Part shown: piece after piece, positions 1 to 7,830 of the stretch | Layout of the letters: each line of letters begins with the position of its first letter | Numbering within the stretch: position 1 is the stretch's first letter | Source of the DNA: JBBQRS01 sp038214535 | GTDB lineage: Bacteria; Chloroflexota; Anaerolineae; CG2-30-64-16 | Length of the DNA: 26,474 nt | Reading direction: 5' to 3' | Assembly (NCBI GenBank): GCA_038214535.1 | Contig: JBBQRS010000068.1 | Span: forward strand, 1 to 26,474 | The notes under the pieces: generated by a model | What the model saw: only the letters and a program-made list of their open reading frames with translations | Database searches by the model: none | Told to the model about the DNA's origin: nothing | Made by a program: the position numbers and the translations under genes

Positions 1-202
1 CTTCGGGGCGCGCGCCCCCGCCGGGCCCCCATCCAATTTCTCACCCCACCGCCGGTGCTTTTTTCTGTTTTTCGTCGGCGGTTCCCGCCGGGGGCCCCCC
101 CCCCCCCCCCCCCCCCCGCGACTACAAAGAAGAACGTGGACAATTTTCGGATCTATTCCAAATATCTCGCCCGCAAAGGGCCTGACTTAAGGGGTCAACA
201 CC
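1..202. other. 5' edge of window, leader of first gene, with a 23-C homopolymer
   Basis: No gene is supported here. The first 120 bases are very GC-rich and contain five G followed by 23 consecutive C (95-117), which looks like low-quality sequence or a contig edge rather than biology. From about 121 the composition becomes normal. The stretch 141-152 (CAATTTTCGGAT) is shared exactly with the leader at 15496-15507. A weak ribosome binding site (AAGGGG, about 189-194) precedes the ATG at 203. Confidence 0.5.
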
Positions 203-1270
203 ATGACAGAAAATCTCATCGCCGCAACTTCGCCAGATCTCAAGAAAGATGATCTGATTCTGATCGCCGGCGCCGGTGGGTTCATCGGCGGCGCGCTCGC
301 ACAGCGCTTCCACGACCAGGGCTTCACCCGCGTCCGCGCGGTGGACAAGAAACCGCTCCCGATGTGGTATCAGCGTGTCCCCGGCGTCGAAAACCTGTGC
401 CTCGACCTGAGCGATGAGGAAAGCGCCATCCAGGCTGTCGAAGGCGCGGCGGAAGTGTACAACCTCGCCGCCGATATGGGCGGCATGGGCTTCATCGAGC
501 GCTATCGCATCGAGTGCCTGCGCAGCATCCTGATCAACACGCATCTCATCGAGGCGGCCTATCGCGCGGGTGCGCAGCGTTATTTCTTCTCATCTTCCGC
601 CTGCGCCTACAACACCGACCTGCAAAAAGACCCCAACGTGCGCGCCCTCAAAGAGTCCGATGCCTACCCCGCGATGGCCGAACGCGGCTACGGCTGGGAG
701 AAGCTGGTCTCCGAGATGTTCTGCCAGGAGTACACCGCCGAGCGCGGCCTCAAAACCGGGATCGCCCGCTTCCACAACGTCTACGGCCCCTGGGGCACCT
801 GGTACGGTGGCCGCGAAAAGGCCCCCGCCGCCCTCAGCCGCAAGGTCATCGAGGCCAAAGATACCGGGGTGCTGGAGATTGACATCTGGGGCGACGGCGA
901 GCAGACCCGCAGCTTCATGTACATTGACGATTGCGTCTACGGCATTGACATGATCACGCACTGCGCCAAACTCAACGCGACCCCCACCAACCTGGGCAGC
1001 GCGGAGATGGTTTCGATCAACCAACTGGTAGACATGATCGAAGAGATCGCGGGCGTCAAGCTGCATCGCAACTACATCCTGGATGCCCCCAAAGGCGTCG
1101 CGGGGCGCAACAGCGACAACACCTTCATCGAGTCCGTGCTGGGTTGGGAACCGAGCACGTCGCTGCGCGACGGTCTGGCGAAGACCTATGCGTGGATCGA
1201 GCAGCAGTATTACGCGCGCAAAGCCGGCGAAACTGTCGTGCGCGAAGACGCCGTCGCCGAACCGGCCTGA
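203..1270 (+). CDS. GDP-mannose 3,5-epimerase-like NAD-dependent epimerase (extended SDR)
   Basis: 355-residue extended short-chain dehydrogenase/reductase. The Rossmann glycine motif GAGGFIGG is at residues 23-30. The SSAC segment puts Cys134 where plant GDP-mannose 3,5-epimerase has its catalytic Cys. The YGWEK motif gives Tyr163 and Lys167, the family's usual YxxxK pair. The block RFHNVYGPWGTWYGGREKAP (189-208, with Lys206) and GRNSD (301-305, with Arg302) resemble the characteristic GME blocks closely. GME converts GDP-mannose to GDP-L-galactose or GDP-L-gulose in the cytoplasm. Similarity is from memory of the family, so the substrate is inferred and another NDP-hexose is possible. It is the first gene of a three-gene cassette, with 12 bases to the kinase gene. 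The last 15 or so residues are a loose tail. Confidence 0.8.
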   Translation: MTENLIAATSPDLKKDDLILIAGAGGFIGGALAQRFHDQGFTRVRAVDKKPLPMWYQRVPGVENLCLDLSDEESAIQAVEGAAEVYNLAADMGGMGFIERYRIECLRSILINTHLIEAAYRAGAQRYFFSSSACAYNTDLQKDPNVRALKESDAYPAMAERGYGWEKLVSEMFCQEYTAERGLKTGIARFHNVYGPWGTWYGGREKAPAALSRKVIEAKDTGVLEIDIWGDGEQTRSFMYIDDCVYGIDMITHCAKLNATPTNLGSAEMVSINQLVDMIEEIAGVKLHRNYILDAPKGVAGRNSDNTFIESVLGWEPSTSLRDGLAKTYAWIEQQYYARKAGETVVREDAVAEPA

Positions 1271-1282
1271 AAGAACACACCC

Positions 1283-2077
1283 GTGCAAATTGTCTCCGAG
1301 CCACGCATCACCGATGTGATCGGCGAAATCCCGTTCCGCATGGCGCTGGCCGGCGGCTGGATTGATCAGCCGTTCGTCTCGCAACTCGACCCCGAACCGC
1401 CCGGCTCGATGGTCGTCGTCGCGCTCAAACCGGAATTCCGCTTCATGGATCGGTGCGGCATGGCCGGCGGCACGCGTCGCGTGGCCCTCCGTCTGTGGGG
1501 CAACCGCCTTCCCGCTCGCGACCCCGCCGAACTGGTGCGCGAGCTCTATGCCGAGGAAAACCGCAACCTGCCCGAACCGTCCGGTTCGCAAGACATGATC
1601 GGCCTGATCTATCCGGGCATCAGCCGCCTCGACTATGACGCGTCGTGGGAGGGCGGCTACTTCCCGCGCCACATCGCATCGTGCCGCGACCCCGAGGTCG
1701 CGCGCTGGCTCGAGAGCATCTTCTACGTCTTGCCCGTCGCGCCGCGCCCGCCCGGCTACAACCCGCTGGAAGAAAAGCACCTCGATCCGACGTGGATTCA
1801 CCGCCTCGGCCAGACCGGCGCTGCGTGCTATGACGCCATCCTGGCGCGCGACATCACGGCGCTGGGGCGCTCGATGAACGATTGTATGGAATGCTGGGCA
1901 ACCGTCCTGCCCAACACCGTGCGCCATAACACCATCCGGCTCGACCTGATGGCACTCTTGCATTACTACCAGGCGCGCTACCCCGGCGCGATGTACTCCG
2001 GCTGCGGCGGCGGCTACATCTTCGCCGTCTCGGAAACACCGATCCCCGGCGCGTTCCAGGTGAAGGTGCGCCTATGA
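1283..2077 (+). CDS. Compact GHMP-family sugar kinase (fucokinase/heptokinase-like)
   Basis: 264 residues from a GTG start that has little Shine-Dalgarno. The N-terminus carries RMALAGGWIDQP (19-30), matching the sugar-binding motif 1 of GHMP kinases (RxxxAGGxTD). CGMAGGTRRVA (58-68) sits where the phosphate-binding motif 2 (GLGSSxA) would be, and GSQD (101-104) matches the GxQD block of heptose and fucose kinases. SGCGGGYIFAV (239-249) matches motif 3 (GAGGGG). It is shorter than usual GHMP kinases (about 300-350 residues), because the segment between motifs 1 and 2 is compressed. The expected reaction is ATP-dependent phosphorylation of a sugar at C1, giving the sugar-1-phosphate for the next gene. 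The ORF ends in a four-base ATGA overlap with that gene, implying translational coupling. The sugar is not determined. Confidence 0.72.
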   Translation: MQIVSEPRITDVIGEIPFRMALAGGWIDQPFVSQLDPEPPGSMVVVALKPEFRFMDRCGMAGGTRRVALRLWGNRLPARDPAELVRELYAEENRNLPEPSGSQDMIGLIYPGISRLDYDASWEGGYFPRHIASCRDPEVARWLESIFYVLPVAPRPPGYNPLEEKHLDPTWIHRLGQTGAACYDAILARDITALGRSMNDCMECWATVLPNTVRHNTIRLDLMALLHYYQARYPGAMYSGCGGGYIFAVSETPIPGAFQVKVRL

Positions 2078-2892
2078 CAGACGTCCTTGTCACCGGCGGC
2101 TTCGATGATCTGCGCGCCCCCCGGATGCGTTTTCTGGAGGAAGCAGCAAAACTGGGCCGCCTCCACGTCGCCCTGTGGGATGACGCCACGGTGCAGGCCG
2201 GCGGCGGGCATCCGCCGAAATTCCCGCTCGCCGAGCGGCGCTACCTGCTGGAGGCCATCCGCTACGTAGAGGGCGTCACGGTGCTCGCCGACGTCAGCGA
2301 TCCAGACGCGTTCCCGGAACTCCCCGGCTTGCAGCCTGACATCTGGGCCGTCATTGCCGAAGCGGACACACCGGCTAAACATGCAAATGCCCACGCACAG
2401 GGTATAGCCTACCGCGTGTTCAGCCCGGACGACCTGTCCGGTTTTCCACCCGGCCCCGCCGAGATCACGCGCAATCCAGGGCGCAAGCGGGTCATCGTCA
2501 CCGGTTGCTACGACTGGCTCCATTCCGGCCACGTGCGCTTTTTCGAGGAAGTGTCGGGGTTGGGCGATCTTTACGTCGTCGTCGGCCATGACGCCAACGT
2601 CCGCCTGCTCAAGGGCGAGGGCCATCCGCTCTTTCCCGACCAGCTTCGTCGTTACATGGCCGGCTCGATCCGCCACGTCACGCAGGCGCTCATCTCCTCC
2701 GGCGACGGCTGGCTCGACGCCGAACCGGAGATCGCGCGCATCCAGCCGCACATGTACGCCGTGAACGAGGACGGCGACAAACCCGAAAAACGCGCCTTCT
2801 GCGAGGCCAACAACATCGCATACGTCGTGCTCCATCGCGCCCCCAGGAAGGGCCTGCCCCGCCGCGCCAGCACCAACCTGCGCGGCTATTAA
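2074..2892 (+). CDS. Tandem cytidylyltransferase-fold nucleotidyltransferase, first half degenerate
   Basis: 272 residues made of two homologous halves about 136 residues apart. The second half has TGCYDWLHSGH (143-153) with an intact HxGH nucleotide-binding motif (His150, His153) and an ISSTK-like end, RRASTNLR (263-270). The first half aligns as TGGFDDLRAPR (7-17), so HxGH has become RAPR and the active site is probably dead. Both halves keep a GHP...FP...RR.....IR block (46-63 and 183-200) and a DTPAK/DKPEK plus IAYxV segment. Ethanolamine-phosphate cytidylyltransferase is a known tandem enzyme of this fold, but here the neighbours point to a sugar-1-phosphate. The likely role is transfer of CMP, AMP or GMP to the product of the upstream kinase. 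Nucleotide and sugar are unknown. Confidence 0.72.
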   Translation: MTDVLVTGGFDDLRAPRMRFLEEAAKLGRLHVALWDDATVQAGGGHPPKFPLAERRYLLEAIRYVEGVTVLADVSDPDAFPELPGLQPDIWAVIAEADTPAKHANAHAQGIAYRVFSPDDLSGFPPGPAEITRNPGRKRVIVTGCYDWLHSGHVRFFEEVSGLGDLYVVVGHDANVRLLKGEGHPLFPDQLRRYMAGSIRHVTQALISSGDGWLDAEPEIARIQPHMYAVNEDGDKPEKRAFCEANNIAYVVLHRAPRKGLPRRASTNLRGY

Positions 2893-2894
2893 GA

Positions 2895-2973
2895 TTCACC
2901 ACGAAGGAACGAAGACACGAAGTATTTTTTAGAAAGAAAAGAAAACTTCGTGTCTTCGTTCCTTCGTGGTGAA
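2895..2973. repeat. Perfect 28-bp-arm palindrome built of ACGAAG iterons
   Basis: The left arm 2895-2922 and right arm 2946-2973 are exact reverse complements, separated by a 23-base A/T-rich loop. Each arm contains three roughly 8-base iterations of ACGAAG(GA/AC). It lies between the nucleotidyltransferase stop and the next gene. A run of seven A follows (2972-2978), so on the + strand it is not a classical U-tract terminator; it would suit one read from the other strand. It resembles the ACACGAATT family seen at 5068, 17675 and 18879. Confidence 0.85.
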
Positions 2974-3008
2974 AAAAATCTGATTCAAGTCAAAGGGAGA
3001 CCGTCACA

Positions 3009-5060
3009 GTGAGCCATCCAGAACTTCGTTTCCGCCAGATCCACCTGGACTTCCACACCAGCGAGCAGATCGAGGGCATCGGCGCGGATTTCGATCCGCA
3101 AGAGTTCGCCGACACGCTCGCCAAAGCCAGCGTGGATTCCATCACCTGCTTTGCGCGCGGCCATCACGGCATGATCTATTACGACACGAAACTCTTTCCG
3201 GAGCGCCGCCACCCCCACCTGGCCGCCAACCTCAACCTCCTCAAGGAGCAGATCGAGGCGTGCCACGCGCGCGACATCCGCGTGCCGATCTACATCACCG
3301 TCCAATGGGATTATTTCACCGCCCAACAGCACCCCGAATGGGTCTGCATGGACGGCGACGGCAAGCTCATCGGCACGCCCCCGTTCGAGGCAGGCTTCTA
3401 TCAGGAGATGTGCGTCAACTCCCCCTACGTCGAGGAGTTCCTCAAGCCGCACACGCAGGAAGTCCTGGAATCGCTGCCCACCGACGGCATCTTCTTCGAC
3501 ATCGTGCGCCCCATCCCCTGCGCCTGCAAATACTGCCGCGCCGGCATGGAAGCCGAAGGCCTCGACCCCAGCGATATTGACGTGCGCCGGCGCTATGGCC
3601 TGGCCTCGCTCAACCGCTTCAAAGAAGATATGACCCGCTTCGTGCGGCAGTTCAACCAGGACTGCACCATCTTCTACAACGCCGGGCACATCGGCGCGCG
3701 CCACCGCGCCGTGATGGACGCCTACACCCACTGGGAGCTGGAATCGTTGCCCAGCGGCGGCTGGGGCTATCTGCATTTCCCCATCGCGCAGCGCTACGCC
3801 CGCACCCTGGGGCCGGACAGCATGGGCATGACCGGCAAGTTTCACACCTCCTGGGGCGACTTCCACTCCTTCAAGAACCAGCCCGCCCTCGCCTTCGAGT
3901 GCTTCAACATGCTGGCCCTCAACGCCAAATGCTCGATCGGCGACCAGCTTCACCCGAGCGGCAAGATAGACCCTTACGTCTACGACCTCATCGGATCGGT
4001 CTATGGCGAAGTCAAGCATAAGGAGCCGTGGTGCAAGGGCGCCGAGCCGGTCGTAGAAATCGGCGTCTTCACCCCGGAAGAATATACCTATCACAGCGGC
4101 CACGGTGACATGCCCGCTTCGATCATGGGCGTCACGCGGATGCTCGAAGAAGGCGCGTACCAGTTCGATATCATTGACTCCCAGGCCGATCTCAGCCGCT
4201 ACAAAGTCCTCATCCTGCCCGACGAGATCCCCGTATCCGCGGACTTCGCGGGCAAGCTGGACGCCTATCTGGCCGCGGGCGGCGGCCTCATCGCCTCCTT
4301 CGCCTCGGGCATGAACCCCGGTCAGACCGAGTTCACCTACGACGCGCTGGGCGTGAGCCTCGTGAGCGAAGGCCCACGCGACGGCGACGGTAACCTGGTG
4401 CGCGGCCGCATTTACATGCGCGGCGATTTCGTCGAGTACATCCAGCCCGAAGGCGCAATCGGTGAGGGTCTGCCCCCCACCGAACACGTCCTCTACCTGC
4501 ATGGCATGGACGTTGCGGCCGGCGCCGACGCCGAAGTGCTGGCCCACAAAGTGCTGCCCTACTTCGACCGTACCTATCGCCACTTCTGCTCGCACCGTCA
4601 GACGCCGTCATCCGGCGAAGCGGGCGCGCCGGCCGTGGTGCGCAAAGGGCGCGCGATCTACTTCGCCAACCCCATCTTCACGGAATACAACAGCATCGCC
4701 CCGCGCTGGGAAAAGCAACTGCTCTTCAACGCGCTAGGCATATTGCTGCCTGTGCCGCTGGTACGCCACAACGGCCCCAGCACGTTGCGCACGACGCTCA
4801 ACGCGCAACCGGCGGAAGACCGCCTGGTGCTGCACTTATTACACTACATCCCGGAGCGCCGCAGCCAGCTCATTGACGTCATCGAAGACGTCATCCCGCT
4901 CTACGATGTCGCCATCGAGGTCAAAGTAGACCGGCCGGTGAGTTACATCCATTGCGTCCCGCAACATTGTGTCCTGCCCTTCCGGCAGAACGGCGACAAT
5001 ATCGTCAAGTTCGTCGTCCCGGAAATCAACGGCCACCTGATGCTCGAAATCGGCTTCTAA
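3009..5060 (+). CDS. Probable alpha-L-fucosidase, GH151-like (GHL6 barrel plus trimerisation domain)
   Basis: 683 residues from a GTG start preceded by AAAGGGAGA (2992-3000). Residues about 1-340 look like a TIM barrel of the hypothetical glycosyl hydrolase 6 type. The strand DGIFFDIV (159-166) offers Asp164 and HWELESLP (241-248) offers Glu243/Glu245 as candidate catalytic carboxylates. A CACKYC cysteine cluster (171-176) follows the first. Residues about 350-435, with KVLILPDEIPV (399-409) and AAGGGLIASF (422-431), resemble the beta-galactosidase trimerisation (GATase-like) domain. This architecture occurs in GH151 alpha-L-fucosidases, and two GH29 fucosidases nearby support fucose as the leaving sugar. 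No signal peptide is visible, so it acts in the cytoplasm. A related uncharacterised amylase- or galactosidase-like family is the main alternative. Confidence 0.6.
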   Translation: MSHPELRFRQIHLDFHTSEQIEGIGADFDPQEFADTLAKASVDSITCFARGHHGMIYYDTKLFPERRHPHLAANLNLLKEQIEACHARDIRVPIYITVQWDYFTAQQHPEWVCMDGDGKLIGTPPFEAGFYQEMCVNSPYVEEFLKPHTQEVLESLPTDGIFFDIVRPIPCACKYCRAGMEAEGLDPSDIDVRRRYGLASLNRFKEDMTRFVRQFNQDCTIFYNAGHIGARHRAVMDAYTHWELESLPSGGWGYLHFPIAQRYARTLGPDSMGMTGKFHTSWGDFHSFKNQPALAFECFNMLALNAKCSIGDQLHPSGKIDPYVYDLIGSVYGEVKHKEPWCKGAEPVVEIGVFTPEEYTYHSGHGDMPASIMGVTRMLEEGAYQFDIIDSQADLSRYKVLILPDEIPVSADFAGKLDAYLAAGGGLIASFASGMNPGQTEFTYDALGVSLVSEGPRDGDGNLVRGRIYMRGDFVEYIQPEGAIGEGLPPTEHVLYLHGMDVAAGADAEVLAHKVLPYFDRTYRHFCSHRQTPSSGEAGAPAVVRKGRAIYFANPIFTEYNSIAPRWEKQLLFNALGILLPVPLVRHNGPSTLRTTLNAQPAEDRLVLHLLHYIPERRSQLIDVIEDVIPLYDVAIEVKVDRPVSYIHCVPQHCVLPFRQNGDNIVKFVVPEINGHLMLEIGF

Positions 5061-5067
5061 GAACACA

Positions 5068-5129
5068 GCCACGAATTACACGAATTTGCACAAATTATTA
5101 AAATTCGTGTAATTCGTGTAATTCGTGGC
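5068..5129. repeat. ACACGAATT-iteron palindrome, copy 1
   Basis: GCCACGAATTACACGAATT (5068-5086) pairs exactly with AATTCGTGTAATTCGTGGC (5111-5129). The inner part is imperfect, and the right arm holds three iterations of AATTCGTG. Copies of the same word lie at 17675-17739 and 18879-18938, always between two co-oriented genes and ending just before the ribosome binding site of the next gene. Confidence 0.8.
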
Positions 5130-5147
5130 AAAAAAACGGAGTAAGTC

Positions 5148-6206
5148 ATGTCATACGAAGACGGCTGGGCGGCGCTGAACCTGGAAATGCCCGCGCGCAT
5201 CCCGCGTACCGAATATTCCGCCGAGTTCCACTGGGATCTCATCACAGCAGTCACCGGCATCCCCGTGGGCGTGGGCACCGATCGCGCGGTCCAACAAGAG
5301 GCGAGCCGCGCCTTCACCCGCGCCTGGAACTACGACTTCTTCTGGAGCACCCTCATCGGCCACGATGAGTTCGGCAAATGGGGCACGGACATGGGGCATG
5401 CCGAGTACGAAGCAGGCGGCGTAGATCGTCGCGACACGATCTATTCGCCTTACGAAACCCCGGAAGACGTCCTGAGCTTCGACCCCTGGGAGACGTTGGG
5501 GCCGAAGGACCCGGCCGTGCTTCGCCGGCGCTTCGAGGAAAGCTATCGCGCCAACTGCGCCTATCACGGCTGGGGCGTCAACATGACCGGCGTCTACCCG
5601 ACGCTCATCTCCGGGTTCATCGCCCTGTTCGGGTGGGACCTGCTGCTGACTGCCGCGGGCACGGACATCGAACGGTTCGGCGATCTCACCAACCGCTACG
5701 CCGGCTGGATGCAGCAATACTTCGACGCCCTGGCCGAGTCCGATGTGCCCGTCGTCATGGTACACGACGACATGGTCTGGGCTTCGGGGGCGATCTTCCG
5801 CCCGGCGTGGTACCGGCAATACGTCTTCCCGAATTACAAAAAACTCCTTGCGCCGCTGCGTGAGGCCGGGAAGAAGATCATGTACACGTCCGACGGCAAC
5901 TTCACCCGCTTCATTGATGATGTCGCCGAAACCGGCGTGAGCGGCTTCGTCTTCGAGCCGATGACCGACCTGAGCTACATCGTTGAGAAGTACGGCCAGA
6001 CCCACGTCATCGTCGGCAACGCCGACACGCGGATCCTGCTCAGCGGCACGCGCGAAGAAATCCGCGCCGAGGTCGAGCGCTGCATGAACCTGGGCCGGGA
6101 CTGCCCCGGCTTCTTCATGGCCGTCGGCAACCACATCCCGCCCAACACGCCCGTCGAAAGCTGTCTCTACTACAACGAAGTCTACGAAGAACTGAGCCGC
6201 CGCTAA
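5148..6206 (+). CDS. URO-D/MtaA-superfamily protein, divergent active site, function unknown
   Basis: 352 residues; start ATG preceded by GGAG (5138-5141). The C-terminal half carries superfamily blocks: VHDDMVW (205-211), KKIMYTSDGN (242-251), VGNADTRIL (289-297) and AVGNHIPPNTP (325-335), the last aligning with the NLGHGIxPDTP block of uroporphyrinogen decarboxylase. The N-terminal RQAGRY-type arginine motif of true HemE is absent. The zinc ligands of the MtaA/MtbA methyltransferases (HxC and a later Cys) are replaced by TSD and by Asn in VGNH. It is therefore unlikely to be HemE or a standard zinc-dependent corrinoid methyltransferase. It lies seven bases upstream of a GH29 fucosidase gene, so a role in handling the same sugar is inferred. 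No substrate can be assigned. Confidence 0.7.
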   Translation: MSYEDGWAALNLEMPARIPRTEYSAEFHWDLITAVTGIPVGVGTDRAVQQEASRAFTRAWNYDFFWSTLIGHDEFGKWGTDMGHAEYEAGGVDRRDTIYSPYETPEDVLSFDPWETLGPKDPAVLRRRFEESYRANCAYHGWGVNMTGVYPTLISGFIALFGWDLLLTAAGTDIERFGDLTNRYAGWMQQYFDALAESDVPVVMVHDDMVWASGAIFRPAWYRQYVFPNYKKLLAPLREAGKKIMYTSDGNFTRFIDDVAETGVSGFVFEPMTDLSYIVEKYGQTHVIVGNADTRILLSGTREEIRAEVERCMNLGRDCPGFFMAVGNHIPPNTPVESCLYYNEVYEELSRR

Positions 6207-6213
6207 GGATAAC

Positions 6214-7626
6214 ATGATGACCTACGAACCTACCTGGGATTCCGTCAGTACCCATCCCGTGCCCGACTGGTTTCACAACGCCAAATTCGGCATCTTCGTC
6301 CACTGGGGCCTCTACTCGGCGCCGGCCTGGGCGCCCCTGACCGGCGAGATGGGCGAGGTGATTCAGAACGAAGGCTGGGCAGGCTGGTTCACGCGCAACC
6401 CCTACGCCGAGTGGTATCTCAACTCGCTCAGAATCGCGGGCAGCCCGACGCAACAACATCACGTCGAGACCTACGGCCCCGACTTCACCTATGACGATTT
6501 CGCGCCCATATTCAACGAAGCCGCCCGCGACTGGGACCCCTCCGATTGGGCCGACCTCTTCAAGCAAGCCGGCGCGCGCTACGTTGTGCTCACCACCAAA
6601 CACCATGACGGCTTCCTGATGTGGCCCAGCCGCCAACCCAACCCCTTCAAGCCCGGCTTTCACGCCGAGCGCGACCTGGTAGGCGACCTGACCGACGCGG
6701 TGCGGGCGCGTGACATGCGCATGGCGCTCTACTACTCCGGCGGCCTCGACTGGACCTTCAACGATCTGGTGATCAAAGACATCACCGATCTATTCGCGGG
6801 CGTCCCCCAGACCGAGGAGTATATCCGATACGCCGATGGTCACTGGAACGAGCTGATCGAGCGCTATGCCCCGGTCGTCCTCTGGAACGACATCGCCTAT
6901 CCCGTTGCCGCCGACCTGCCGCGCATCTTCGCCGCTTACTACAACGGCCTGCCCGATGGCCTCGTCAATGACCGCTTCACGCAACGCTTCGCGATTGACC
7001 CCGAGACCTCGGCCATCGTGAATCTCAATCACCACGACTTCCGCACGCCGGAATACACCAGCTTCAGCGAGATCACCGAGAAGAAATGGGAATCTACCCG
7101 CGGCCTGGGGTTCTCGTTCGGCTACAACCAGAACGAAGGCCCCGAACACTCGCTGACGCTGGAGCGTCTGGTTCACAGCTTCGTGGATATCGTGAGCAAG
7201 AACGGCAACCTCCTGCTGAACGTCGGCCCGACGATTGACGGGACCATCCCGCCCTTGCAGCGCGAAATCCTGCTCGGGTTCGGCAAATGGCTGGAGGTCA
7301 ACGGCGAGGCGCTCTTCGACACGCGCCCCTGGGTGCAGGCCGAAGGTCGCACGACGGGGGGCGCGCCCGTCCGCTTCACCGCCGGCGACGGTTCCGTTTA
7401 CGCCACAGTTCTGGCGCAACCTCGAAGCGGTGAAGTCATCATCGAGTCCATGCGCGCCGCCGCAGACGCCAACATTCAGTTGTTGGGCCGTGCGTCGGCG
7501 TTGCATTGGAGACAGGACGGCGCAAACCTGGCCGTCACCCTGCCCGCCGATCTGGCGGCAGCGGAATCCGCCTGGCCGGCCTATGCCCTGCGCATCACGC
7601 CAGGCCCGGAAATCGTGGGAAGTTGA
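6214..7626 (+). CDS. GH29 alpha-L-fucosidase (first copy)
   Basis: 470 residues. Two ATG codons in tandem-like arrangement (6214 and 6217) follow AAGGAT (6205-6210), and 6217 has the better spacing. The GH29 signature FGIFVHWGLYSAPAW (25-39) is clear, as is LTTKHHDGFLMW (126-137). VLWNDIAYP (222-230) puts the catalytic nucleophile at Asp226, and Glu280 in RTPEY is a candidate acid/base. DIVSKNGNLLLNVGP (325-339) is the typical end of the barrel, followed by a C-terminal beta domain. The enzyme releases alpha-linked L-fucose with retention of configuration. There is no signal peptide, so substrates must be imported. It probably shares a transcript with the URO-D-like gene upstream. Confidence 0.93.
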   Translation: MMTYEPTWDSVSTHPVPDWFHNAKFGIFVHWGLYSAPAWAPLTGEMGEVIQNEGWAGWFTRNPYAEWYLNSLRIAGSPTQQHHVETYGPDFTYDDFAPIFNEAARDWDPSDWADLFKQAGARYVVLTTKHHDGFLMWPSRQPNPFKPGFHAERDLVGDLTDAVRARDMRMALYYSGGLDWTFNDLVIKDITDLFAGVPQTEEYIRYADGHWNELIERYAPVVLWNDIAYPVAADLPRIFAAYYNGLPDGLVNDRFTQRFAIDPETSAIVNLNHHDFRTPEYTSFSEITEKKWESTRGLGFSFGYNQNEGPEHSLTLERLVHSFVDIVSKNGNLLLNVGPTIDGTIPPLQREILLGFGKWLEVNGEALFDTRPWVQAEGRTTGGAPVRFTAGDGSVYATVLAQPRSGEVIIESMRAAADANIQLLGRASALHWRQDGANLAVTLPADLAAAESAWPAYALRITPGPEIVGS

Positions 7627-7777
7627 CAATCTCGGAGTGTATCGCGATCCGTGAGTTGCCTTTGTTGGTGCAATTCCACCGCACACATAAGCCACTCCAA
7701 GTCACGGGTCGCTCAATGCTTTGAAGGGGGGTGATCTTCGGAATTTCTGAGGCAAAGGACGCAGAATTCGAATGTCA

Positions 7778-7798
7778 GGGGACAGACGAGGTGTCCCC
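7778..7798. other. Short stem-loop in leader of the ABC operon
   Basis: GGGGACA (7778-7784) and TGTCCCC (7792-7798) form a 7-bp stem with a 7-base loop, 32 bases before the binding-protein start codon. The 204-base gap from 7627 to 7830 otherwise shows no gene and no convincing promoter. The ribosome binding site AAGGAG is at 7817-7822. Confidence 0.4.
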
Positions 7799-7830
7799 AG
7801 TAGTCACGCACATCAAAAGGAGAATCAGAG

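Noticed and set aside
590..1963. Long antisense open frame (457 codons) opposite the epimerase and kinase genes
   Set aside because: It spans two well-supported genes and the gap between them, shows no family motif, and is the mirror frame expected from GC-rich third positions.
2985..4595. Antisense open frame of 536 codons opposite the GH151-like gene
   Set aside because: The + strand protein has clear domain features and a ribosome binding site; the antisense product is low-complexity Val/Ala/Gly/Asp-rich without motifs.
5148..6206. Assignment as hemE (uroporphyrinogen decarboxylase)
   Set aside because: The N-terminal arginine motif needed to hold the porphyrin is absent and no other haem gene is nearby.
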